64,000 bases of DNA from Puia sp963703355 (lineage in GTDB: Bacteria > Bacteroidota > Bacteroidia > Chitinophagales > Chitinophagaceae), in contig OY969813.1 in the NCBI GenBank assembly GCA_963703355.1, forward strand, positions 1,674,001 through 1,738,000, read 5' to 3'. Of this stretch, positions 1 to 7,801 are shown piece after piece (the first letter of the stretch is position 1; each line of letters starts with the position of its first letter). The translations under genes were made by a program, and so were the position numbers. The notes below the pieces were generated by a model. The model was not told the DNA's origin, did not search any database, and saw only the letters and a list, made by a program, of their open reading frames with translations.

Positions 1-849
1 TTTTGTACTATACCCATTGTACTGGATGGTAGTCTACTTTCGGAAAAGGAATGGATAACCCACAAGAGAGCTAAAATAGTAGATGAAATTCTTCTAATAG
101 GAGATACAACCAATGATCACCTCGAAGCCAAATGCAGGTTTCTTAAGAAAATAAAATCTGGAGAGTTTAATGGAAACAAGAATAATTTTGTGCAGACGCA
201 GGGCCTCAATTTAAAAAATGTTCGTTTTTCTCTGATGATAAAAAGAATAATTGAGATCTTGATATCTGCACTGGCGCTTATTGTTCTAAGTCCATTATTT
301 CTCTTGATTAGTGTGGCGATAAAAGTGGAGTCGAAAGGTTCTGTATTTTATATTTCAAAAAGAGCTGGGCGAGGATATCGAATCTTTAATTTTATAAAAT
401 TTCGCACCATGAAAGCTGGTTCAGACAGGCGAATTGATGAATACTCACATTTGAATCAATATAGTTATCCGCAAAATACTGGCGCATTTTTTATTAAAAT
501 AAATAATGACCCTCGGATCACTAAAGTAGGATCATTATTGCGTAAAAGCAGTTTAGACGAACTTCCACAGCTAATCAACGTATTTTTGGGTGATATGTCT
601 TTGGTTGGAAATCGTCCGTTGCCCTTATATGAAGCTGCCACACTAACGACTGATGAATATGCCGGACGCTTTATGGCGCCAGCCGGAATCACGGGTCTTT
701 GGCAAATCAAAAAAAGAGGAAAAATAAATATGTCTGTCGAGGAGCGCATAAGTCTTGATATTGATTATGCCAATAGATCAAATTTCATTTATGATCTTTG
801 GATTATCGCAAATACCCCTACTGCTCTATTTCAAAAAGAAAATGTTTGA
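1..849 (+). CDS. Undecaprenyl-phosphate sugar transferase, 5' end outside window
   Basis: The frame is open from the first base, so this is the C-terminal 282 residues of a longer protein, not a gene starting at the GTG at 190. The last ~210 residues are a bacterial sugar transferase domain (WbaP/WcaJ type), which moves a sugar-1-phosphate onto undecaprenyl phosphate at the inner membrane to start a repeat unit. Seen: one hydrophobic segment after LMIKRIIEILIS, the KFRTM motif, then SSLDELPQLINVFLGDMSLV followed by the GNRPLPLYE variant common in Bacteroidota. The ~70 residues before it, with IPIVLDGS and VDEILLIGD, resemble the end of a receiver-like domain often fused to these enzymes; that part is inference. 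It probably initiates the surface glycan served by the other clusters here. Confidence 0.9.
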   Translation, partial: FCTIPIVLDGSLLSEKEWITHKRAKIVDEILLIGDTTNDHLEAKCRFLKKIKSGEFNGNKNNFVQTQGLNLKNVRFSLMIKRIIEILISALALIVLSPLFLLISVAIKVESKGSVFYISKRAGRGYRIFNFIKFRTMKAGSDRRIDEYSHLNQYSYPQNTGAFFIKINNDPRITKVGSLLRKSSLDELPQLINVFLGDMSLVGNRPLPLYEAATLTTDEYAGRFMAPAGITGLWQIKKRGKINMSVEERISLDIDYANRSNFIYDLWIIANTPTALFQKENV

Positions 850-972
850 CTTAAAATGCGGGACATTTAACTTGCATTGAATTTCATGACACTCGGATAT
901 AATCTTATACGATGTGACTATTTTAATGACTCAATCGCTACGGACGATCATTAAAAATGGTTATTTTTAACC

Positions 973-2139
973 ATGCCAAGAATTCAAAAGTCAAGTAACA
1001 AATTATATTTTGATAATCTTGACGGTCTTCGTTTTTTTTGTTTTTTATCTGTATTTTTCTTCCACAGTTTTATTACAGATAATATAAACATTCAACAGTC
1101 CAAGATTTATTTATTTTTTAAAACGACACTATTTGCCAATGGATTTTTGGGAGTAAATTTTTTCTTTGTTTTAAGCGGGTTCCTAATTACGTATCTTCTT
1201 ATAAAAGAAAAGAAATCTAATAAACGCATCCAGATCACCAATTTCTGGATGCGGCGGGTACTTAGAATCTGGCCTTTATATTTTGTCTGCGTATTTTTTG
1301 GATTTGTAATCTTTCCTTTTCTAAAAAAACTTACTGGTGGCATACCGGCCGAAACAGCAAATCCCTGGTACTATATTAGCTTTTTAAGTAATTTCGATTA
1401 CATCAAAAAAGGACAGCCTGATGCAATGGGATTAGGTGTCTTATGGAGTGTGGCTGTTGAAGAACAGTTCTATTTTATATGGCCAATAATACTTTCTTTT
1501 TTCCCGGTGAGGAAATTCTGGATTCCATTATTGATTATTTTAATCTGCAGCCTAATATTCAGAGCTATGTATGATATTCCTATTCTTCATGAAATGCACA
1601 CGATCTCATGTATTGGAGATATGGCTATTGGTGGAATGGGCGCATGGCTCGTAATTGAAAAAAGTTTCTTTAAAACGAAAATTAATCAACTTCCAAAATG
1701 GTTTATTATCTGCGGGTATATTGTTTTCATAATAGTTTTTTTATTCAGGAGTAAATTTCTACTATCCACTTATTGGTTAAGGATATTTGAACGCTCATTC
1801 ATTTCCTGTATCATGTTATTCATTATTCTAGAGCAGTGTTACGCAAGTAATTCATTTTATAAAATGGGAAATCTTAAATGGGCGACCCGATTGGGAGTGA
1901 TTACTTATGGTCTTTATTGTTTGCATTTCATAATTATCTCCGCTGTCATAGGATTGTTCAAGTGGATGGGTTGGAATAATGAAATTTGGGAGGTATTAAT
2001 TCTGGAAACTATAGTTTCACTATCCGCTTCAATAATTGTAAGCCTGTTCAGTTACCGGTATTTTGAACAAAGCTTTTTAAGATTAAAAGAAAATTTTTAT
2101 GGCCCGGCAAATAATTACTCGATGAAAAAAAACGGTTGA
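973..2139 (+). CDS. Acyltransferase family 3 (OafA/YrhL-like) membrane protein
   Basis: A 388-residue integral membrane protein with about ten hydrophobic segments and the acyltransferase-3 signatures: DGLR (residues 17-20) followed by His31 in the first membrane helix, RRVLRIWPLYF (about 94-104) and SVAVEEQFYFIWP (about 155). The family transfers acetyl or other acyl groups across the inner membrane onto glycans. Gene context (sugar transferase upstream) suggests O-acylation of a surface polysaccharide; the substrate cannot be read from sequence. The ATG at 973 gives a full-length protein. Its TGA directly abuts the TAA of the convergent DprE2-like gene, leaving no intergenic base for a terminator. 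Confidence 0.9.
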   Translation: MPRIQKSSNKLYFDNLDGLRFFCFLSVFFFHSFITDNINIQQSKIYLFFKTTLFANGFLGVNFFFVLSGFLITYLLIKEKKSNKRIQITNFWMRRVLRIWPLYFVCVFFGFVIFPFLKKLTGGIPAETANPWYYISFLSNFDYIKKGQPDAMGLGVLWSVAVEEQFYFIWPIILSFFPVRKFWIPLLIILICSLIFRAMYDIPILHEMHTISCIGDMAIGGMGAWLVIEKSFFKTKINQLPKWFIICGYIVFIIVFLFRSKFLLSTYWLRIFERSFISCIMLFIILEQCYASNSFYKMGNLKWATRLGVITYGLYCLHFIIISAVIGLFKWMGWNNEIWEVLILETIVSLSASIIVSLFSYRYFEQSFLRLKENFYGPANNYSMKKNG

Positions 2140-2871
2140 TTATAATTTAAGTTTCTTAAATAAGAATTCCGGGATGCTTTTGATAAGAATCATTATCCAA
2201 CGCCAATACCATTTTATATAAATTATATTCCTCTTCTTTCTATATGCAGCAAATATATAGTTAGATACTTCTTCTGGTGTTGATGTCAATATTTTTGGTA
2301 ATTGTAAGTGCGCAGTCATTTTGCTATAAATAAAACCTGGTAGCACTGTGATTACATTTACATTATAATGATATAATTCGTTCCGAAGTCCCGAAAGATA
2401 ATTTGTAAATCCGGCTTTGGAACTACCGTAAATATAATTGCTTGATCTACCGCGGTCTCCCGCAACTGAGCTTATGCCTATGATACAGCCGCTTTTCTTC
2501 AATCGATACTGAAACGCTATTGAATTTAATATTGAAACTGCAGCTACGTAATTTGTTTGAATTATTTTCTGAGCCTCTGAAAAATCAATTCGCGCTTTTT
2601 CTTCATCACCCAAATAACCAAATGCACAAGCAGTAATCAAGGGCATTTCAGGTAACAACGAAATAAATTTATTATGATTTTCAAACTCAAGGGCATTAAA
2701 CTCAAAGAGTTCGCAATTAATGCCGTAACGAATTGTCAAATCAGATTTAAATGGTAATAATCTATCGCAATTTTTAGCTGCTAAGTAGACATTATATTTT
2801 TGAAAGGCAAATTTCCTCGCAAGGCTCATAGCTACATCCGAGGTCGCCCCTAATATTAATATTGTTGCCAT
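2140..2871 (-). CDS. dprE2: SDR oxidoreductase, DprE2-like (2-keto reduction step)
   Basis: A 243-residue short-chain dehydrogenase. The NAD(P)-binding motif near the start reads LGATSDVA instead of the common TGxxxGIG, which is typical of DprE2. The catalytic residues are visible as SS at 134-135 and Y148-x3-K152 (YGSSK). In mycobacteria DprE2 reduces the 2-keto sugar made by DprE1, completing epimerisation of polyprenyl-phosphoryl ribose to arabinose. It lies 5 bp downstream of the DprE1-like gene on the same strand, so the two are almost certainly co-transcribed. The family assignment is strong as a pair; the exact sugar is inferred from the mycobacterial pathway. Confidence 0.85.
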   Translation of the reverse strand: MATILILGATSDVAMSLARKFAFQKYNVYLAAKNCDRLLPFKSDLTIRYGINCELFEFNALEFENHNKFISLLPEMPLITACAFGYLGDEEKARIDFSEAQKIIQTNYVAAVSILNSIAFQYRLKKSGCIIGISSVAGDRGRSSNYIYGSSKAGFTNYLSGLRNELYHYNVNVITVLPGFIYSKMTAHLQLPKILTSTPEEVSNYIFAAYRKKRNIIYIKWYWRWIMILIKSIPEFLFKKLKL

Positions 2872-2876
2872 AATTG

Positions 2877-4217
2877 CTACATTAATTCCTCGGTTAGTAA
2901 AAGCCGATCAGACAGAAGTGACTGAAGTTTTTTATCAGGATTATATTTATGAATGATCTTTTTAAATTCCATTAGCCTCGGGTAACCATTTTCTAAAACT
3001 GAAGCTTTCATTCTTGCATCTTTCGACATATAAAGTCTTCCTCCACTTGAGATAACCAATTCATCTAATTCGTCCAGAATTGGAAATAATTTTTTACTCA
3101 CTGGGATGTCTAAAGCCAGCGTATAACCCTCCATGGGAAAACTAATCAAACTATCTTGCTTCCCGAATACTTTCAATACAGCCAAAAAAGAACCCAATCC
3201 TTTTTTACTGATGGTTTTAAGAATCTTGATTAGACCTTCTTTTGATTCAAGAGGCAAAACAAACTGATATTGTATAAAGCCATTCCTGCCATAACCTTTA
3301 TTCCAATCCAGAATTGAATCCAAAGGATAAAAAAAAGGTTCATAAGAAACCACATTATTAATTTCCTTTCTTAAATTTTTATTATAAAAAAAAGTATTGA
3401 ATAATTTTACTGTGACTTTATTCAGGATAAAAGATGGAAGATAAAAAGGCAGTCTAATTTGCCTTTTGGACGGTAAACTCAGTGGCAAGCGTTTATATTT
3501 TAATGGCAATTCATTCTCTTTCGCATGTTCACCGAGCATTAAAATACCCCGTCCAAAGTTTTTCCCATTTTGTAAGCAGTCTATCCACGCCACAGAATAA
3601 GTGGAATTCTTATATTTTTCAAAGAGCATCAACATCTCCTCGAGATTTGCGGCTTTAATTTGTTTTTGAGTTATATAAGACGTTTCAATTTTTTTTAGCT
3701 TAAATACAACACGTGTAATTAATCCTGTGAGTCCCATGCCACCGCAAGTAGCTTTAAAAAGATCTGCATTTTTTTCAGGACTACAATTCAATATTACCCC
3801 GGATGGAACCAGGACATCCAACTCTTGTACATGATTTGAGAAGCTTCCATCGATATGATGGTTTTTGCCATGAATATCGCTTGCTACCGCTCCGCCAACG
3901 GTAATAAATTTTGTACCTGGTGTAACCGGCAGGAACCATCCTTTTGGAACAGTAATTTCAAGAATCCGATCTAGTGTTATACCGCATTGGCAGTCAAAAA
4001 CTCCCAGGTTTACGTCGAAAAAAAGTACTTTATCGTATCGGGTAGTTGTTATTGTTTGCGAACTGAGGGAGGCATCACCGTAACAACGTCCATTCCCTCT
4101 AGGTATATAATGGGTAAATTGATCGTGTATTTTTCTAAGTTCGTTATCAAATGAGAAAAGCCTGTCATCGGATTCTATTACGGGGAAATTTCCCCAATTT
4201 GCAATTCTTCTTCTCAT
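2877..4217 (-). CDS. dprE1: FAD-binding oxidoreductase, DprE1-like (2-OH oxidation step)
   Basis: A 446-residue PCMH-type FAD oxidoreductase. Seen: PRGNGRCYGDASLSS (39-53) in the FAD-binding domain, GGAVASDIHGKNHH (108-121), which is the hallmark of DprE1, and a C-terminal RLYMSKDARM segment whose K399 matches the conserved substrate-binding lysine. DprE1 oxidises the C2 hydroxyl of polyprenyl-phosphoryl-beta-D-ribofuranose; DprE2 then reduces the ketone to the arabinose epimer. It is the first gene of the minus-strand pair and diverges from the 4498 gene across 280 bp that must hold promoters for both. A generic FAD-linked alditol oxidase is less likely because the DprE2 partner and a matching phosphoribosyltransferase (6196) are present. 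Confidence 0.87.
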   Translation of the reverse strand: MRRRIANWGNFPVIESDDRLFSFDNELRKIHDQFTHYIPRGNGRCYGDASLSSQTITTTRYDKVLFFDVNLGVFDCQCGITLDRILEITVPKGWFLPVTPGTKFITVGGAVASDIHGKNHHIDGSFSNHVQELDVLVPSGVILNCSPEKNADLFKATCGGMGLTGLITRVVFKLKKIETSYITQKQIKAANLEEMLMLFEKYKNSTYSVAWIDCLQNGKNFGRGILMLGEHAKENELPLKYKRLPLSLPSKRQIRLPFYLPSFILNKVTVKLFNTFFYNKNLRKEINNVVSYEPFFYPLDSILDWNKGYGRNGFIQYQFVLPLESKEGLIKILKTISKKGLGSFLAVLKVFGKQDSLISFPMEGYTLALDIPVSKKLFPILDELDELVISSGGRLYMSKDARMKASVLENGYPRLMEFKKIIHKYNPDKKLQSLLSDRLLLTEELM

Positions 4218-4497
4218 TGGTAAGGAAAAGCTAATTAATTATTAAGCTCATGAATAAATGATGAAGCCCTGGTTCTACCCAACCCTGATCCGAATAGCCT
4301 TCACTCGAAAAAACTGACTAATTACAGAATCAAATTTAAGCATAAAATACCGGCATAACAAAGAGCGCAAAAAGTAGGTCCCAACGCATATCCTTGTTAG
4401 ACGGTTAAAGTGTAATACAAACAAATCACTATATATAGCTTAATTTTTCATTTTAATAAACAGTATTTTCAATATATCTTTAACTATACAGTGCTTA

Positions 4498-6126
4498 ATG
4501 AATTCGAAACGATTATCTCAGGCAGAAATTTATTTAATTTTCGTATTTGCACTGATCCCGCTTTTTATAAATTTTCCCTATCATATAAACATTTTTCTTT
4601 CCTGGGAAGGTGCATATCGGATAAGCCAGGGCCAAATTCCATTTAGGGATTTTGGATCTCCTCTGGGTGGGGTTTATTGGATAGTACCGGCTATTTTTTT
4701 TAAGCTATTCGGACCCCAGATGATTAGCTTGATTAAAGCGCAGGTTTTCATCAACATCGTCTCTGGTTTTGCATTCCGATCAATTCTAAAAAGTTTAAGA
4801 ATTAAACCTGAAGCTAAATTTATTGCAGTAATTACATTTATCCTCTCTTATTCATTTATTAATTATTGGCCTTGGTATAACCATTCTGTTATTGTTTATG
4901 AATTAGTCGCACTTAGCTTTTTATTGAAGCATTTGTATCGAGAACACTATTTTTTTTTAGATCGACAATTAGTTCTTTCGTCATTTTTTTCTGTGTGTGC
5001 GATACTGACCAAACAGGACGCTGGAGCTATGACAATAATAATTTGTGGGATTTTACTGTTATATAATGCCGCCACAGAAAAACAATGGGCATCACTTTTA
5101 ATTTATATCACCGGAATCTTCATTTTTACTGGTATTTATATTTTTATAACAAATTCAATGGGATTTAAATATTGGTTCAACCATGGTCAACCACCCCACA
5201 ATTCCCGAGTTCACCTTTCAGATTTTGCTGAGGAATACTTTGGTGGTTCCCAGTGGATAAAATTTTATTTGCTTTTGATGGTAATATTGTCATTTCAATA
5301 TCTGAACGATTGGAAAAATTATATTAAAGACAAAAAAATCGTTTTTCCCATATTGCTGACTTCTGGCATGTTAATAGAGGCTATGATTTTTGCAGTTACC
5401 AGTTACGTACCACCAGATAATAACATTTTCTTCCATGCATTTGCAATTGGCTTTATTTTAAATGCCATAATCTTATTAAACCCTGTCATTCAAAAACGTT
5501 CTTATTTTATTACTACGCTTTTGCTGGCATTCTTATGGTGGAGTCCGAATTACTGGAAATACATGCAAGTCATTTTCAAACCATTCAAGGCCAATTCAAA
5601 ATCCGATGTAATGAATGATGAAAATATCGTAGACCGAAATTCCTATATCCGGAATAATGATAGTTTGGAAAATCCACCGGACAAATGGATAACTTCTAAT
5701 CTGCCCACTTTAAGTCGAATTAGCCTGCCTTCAGCAACAGTCGACGGTATTTACAGGATAAAACGGCTGGATATTATCCGAAATACTAACGATCCCGTGA
5801 TTCTCAATATGTCTGAATTAACTTCTTTGGCAGTTGAAATACCATACAATCTTGAGACTGGAAAGGACTATCCACTTTGGTTTCATTTAGGCGTAGGCAT
5901 GTTTAATAAACAAGCTGAAATGTTCGAAAATAGAATTTCCACTAGCTATTATGATCTTGTAATTTTTGAGTATATTCCTTCGTTGAATAATTTTTACCCG
6001 TTCAGAGTAAGAAATAAACTGTTAAACTATTATAGCAAAATCGATAGTTTTCCTGCTCCAAGAAAGGGTGAAACTCAGGGAATAATAGAAGTATTTCAAA
6101 AAAGACCAAAAATTGGTTTACGTTAA
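4498..6126 (+). CDS. Polytopic membrane protein, GT-C-like glycosyltransferase candidate
   Basis: A 542-residue protein with around ten membrane segments in the first ~375 residues and a soluble C-terminal ~165 residues. The first external loop carries acidic residues in a WEGAYRISQGQIPFRDFGSP context (E37, D51), the position and flavour expected for GT-C enzymes using polyprenyl-phosphate sugars. No precise family could be named. It sits between the DprE1/DprE2 pair and the phosphoribosyltransferase/phosphatase pair, which makes it the best local candidate for an enzyme using the polyprenyl-phosphate pentose they would make. It could instead be an uncharacterised mannosyltransferase-like protein. 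Function is inference from topology and context. Confidence 0.6.
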   Translation: MNSKRLSQAEIYLIFVFALIPLFINFPYHINIFLSWEGAYRISQGQIPFRDFGSPLGGVYWIVPAIFFKLFGPQMISLIKAQVFINIVSGFAFRSILKSLRIKPEAKFIAVITFILSYSFINYWPWYNHSVIVYELVALSFLLKHLYREHYFFLDRQLVLSSFFSVCAILTKQDAGAMTIIICGILLLYNAATEKQWASLLIYITGIFIFTGIYIFITNSMGFKYWFNHGQPPHNSRVHLSDFAEEYFGGSQWIKFYLLLMVILSFQYLNDWKNYIKDKKIVFPILLTSGMLIEAMIFAVTSYVPPDNNIFFHAFAIGFILNAIILLNPVIQKRSYFITTLLLAFLWWSPNYWKYMQVIFKPFKANSKSDVMNDENIVDRNSYIRNNDSLENPPDKWITSNLPTLSRISLPSATVDGIYRIKRLDIIRNTNDPVILNMSELTSLAVEIPYNLETGKDYPLWFHLGVGMFNKQAEMFENRISTSYYDLVIFEYIPSLNNFYPFRVRNKLLNYYSKIDSFPAPRKGETQGIIEVFQKRPKIGLR

Positions 6127-6195
6127 ACTTAATTTAAGTGATAAACTTATTGACTCATTTAATTATACGATTGACATTCAAAAATATTATTCACT

Positions 6196-7083
6196 TTGAA
6201 AAAGTATATACGTTTAATCAGACCTAAAGACTGGGCGAAAAACCTGTTCCTATTTGTCCCTATTTTTTTTGCAGGCAGGCTTTTTCAAAGCTCAGTTATA
6301 ATTGGACTTTTCGAGGGATTTATTTGCTTTAGTATGGTTGCCAGCAGCATTTATATTATTAACGATTTCAGAGACGTTGAAGAAGATAGAAAACATCCAA
6401 AAAAAAAGACGAGGCCTATGGCATCCGGGAGTGTTAAACCGATTTTCGGTCTTTTTATCTCCATATTGCTATTTGCCGGAGGATTTTTAGGAGCCTGGTA
6501 TATTGGTTATAAATTCCTTTTTGTCATCAGTATTTATTTCACCATGAACCTGGCATATTCGTTTGGTTTGAAAAATATTCCCATTCTCGATATCATTATA
6601 ATCTCCGTCGGATTTGTTTTAAGAGTGAAAGCAGGTGCGGTGATTGCGGGAATTGGGCTCAGTGAATGGCTAACCATTATGGTTTTTCTTTTGGCGTTAT
6701 TTATGGCCATTGGTAAAAGAAGAGACGATGTACTTCTAAAAACGTCCTCCGGTACTGATATGCGAAAGTCGGTCAAAGGTTATAATTTAGAATTTATTAA
6801 TTCTGCCTTGTCATTAACAAGTGCCGTAATTATAGTTGCATATATTATGTATTCGACTTCGCCAGAAGTTGAAGCAAGATTGCACACTTATAGACTGTAT
6901 TACACCTGTTTATTTGTGATGGCAGGAATTTTTCGTTATATGCAACTAATTTTTGTAAAACAGGATTCTCAGTCTCCAACTAATATTTTATACAAAGACC
7001 GATTTATTCAAATAACGATATTAGTATGGATCATCAGCTTTTATTTGATTCTTTACGTGAAGGATATCTCTGTTTTTAAATAG
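6196..7083 (+). CDS. UbiA-family polyprenyl-phosphate phosphoribosyltransferase (DPPR synthase-like)
   Basis: A 295-residue membrane protein of the UbiA fold with about nine helices. It opens with IRLIRPKDWAKNLFLFVPI, typical of decaprenyl-phosphate 5-phosphoribosyltransferases rather than quinone prenyltransferases. The first aspartate-rich motif reads NDFRDVEEDRKHPKKKTRP (56-74), as in mycobacterial DPPR synthase (N56, D57, D60, D64); a second conserved block, ILDIIIISVGFVLRVKAGA, follows near 135-155. The reaction would be PRPP plus polyprenyl phosphate giving polyprenyl-phosphoryl-5-phosphoribose. The start is TTG with no better ATG. The HAD phosphatase begins 6 bp after its stop, so the two form a transcription unit. 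Confidence 0.85.
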   Translation: MKKYIRLIRPKDWAKNLFLFVPIFFAGRLFQSSVIIGLFEGFICFSMVASSIYIINDFRDVEEDRKHPKKKTRPMASGSVKPIFGLFISILLFAGGFLGAWYIGYKFLFVISIYFTMNLAYSFGLKNIPILDIIIISVGFVLRVKAGAVIAGIGLSEWLTIMVFLLALFMAIGKRRDDVLLKTSSGTDMRKSVKGYNLEFINSALSLTSAVIIVAYIMYSTSPEVEARLHTYRLYYTCLFVMAGIFRYMQLIFVKQDSQSPTNILYKDRFIQITILVWIISFYLILYVKDISVFK

Positions 7084-7089
7084 AAATTA

Positions 7090-7686
7090 TTGGAGAAAAG
7101 TATAGCTTTTTTCGATTTTGATGGTACGATAACAAAATCCGATACCATGTTGGAGCTTGCCAAATTTATGCGAGGTAATTTGTCCTACTATCTGGGTATG
7201 TTCTTGATTTCACCCTGGCTGATTTCTATGAAATTGGGACTTGTTAGCAAAACAAACGCCAAAGAGAAATTTCTCACTTATTTTTTTGGAGATACATCTA
7301 TTGAAAATTTCACAATCGTATGCAATAATTTTTGTGAAAAGTTATTACCTTATTTAATCAGAGACGATGCCATGAAAGCGATTGAAAAACATGTTGAAAA
7401 CAAAACTTTAGTAGTCATAGTATCAGCTTCAGCTGAAAACTGGGTTGCTCCCTGGTGCCTGAAACATAATATTCAATTTATATGTACTCAATTAGTCGTA
7501 GAGAACGGTAAAATCAACGGAAAATTGAATGGTAAGAATTGTAATGGAAATGAAAAAGTCGACCGTATAAAAGCGAGATTTAATTTGAGTGACTTTTCAA
7601 CAATTGATTGTTATGGAGATACTCCAGGTGATTATGAGATGTTACAATTAGCTACCCGGCCCCACTATAGAGTTTTTACTCATTAA
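7090..7686 (+). CDS. HAD-IB family phosphatase
   Basis: A 198-residue HAD-superfamily hydrolase. Motif I is FFDFDGT with nucleophile D9 and D11. Motif II is the serine in VIVSASAENW (about 115), and motif IV is YGDTPGDYEM with D177 and D181. The type is HAD-IB (SerB/PgpB-like). It starts at TTG, 6 bp after the phosphoribosyltransferase. By context it may remove the 5-phosphate from polyprenyl-phosphoryl-5-phosphoribose before DprE1/DprE2; mycobacteria use an unrelated phosphatase for that step, so this is inference. A general phosphoserine-type phosphatase is possible but fits the operon less well. A bidirectional hairpin terminator lies 66 bp downstream. Confidence 0.8.
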   Translation: MEKSIAFFDFDGTITKSDTMLELAKFMRGNLSYYLGMFLISPWLISMKLGLVSKTNAKEKFLTYFFGDTSIENFTIVCNNFCEKLLPYLIRDDAMKAIEKHVENKTLVVIVSASAENWVAPWCLKHNIQFICTQLVVENGKINGKLNGKNCNGNEKVDRIKARFNLSDFSTIDCYGDTPGDYEMLQLATRPHYRVFTH

Positions 7687-7751
7687 AGATTTCTAGATTT
7701 TTTATTAATGGTGTGAGTATTCCGAATTTTTTGGCATTTCTTTAAAAAATA

Positions 7752-7779
7752 AAAATGACCCGCATGAGCGGGCCATTTT
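7752..7779. terminator. Bidirectional intrinsic terminator
   Basis: A 12-position stem with one A-C mismatch and an ATGA loop: the arms are AAAATGACCCGC and GCGGGCCATTTT. Flanking A- and T-runs allow it to work in both directions. It sits exactly between the end of the plus-strand HAD gene and the end of the minus-strand PKD-repeat gene. Confidence 0.8.
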
Positions 7780-7801
7780 AGAATCCTGAAACTTCTAAAT
7801 A

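Noticed and set aside
190..849. Sugar transferase starting at the GTG at 190
   Set aside because: The frame is open to base 1 with protein-like sequence, so the gene starts outside the window.
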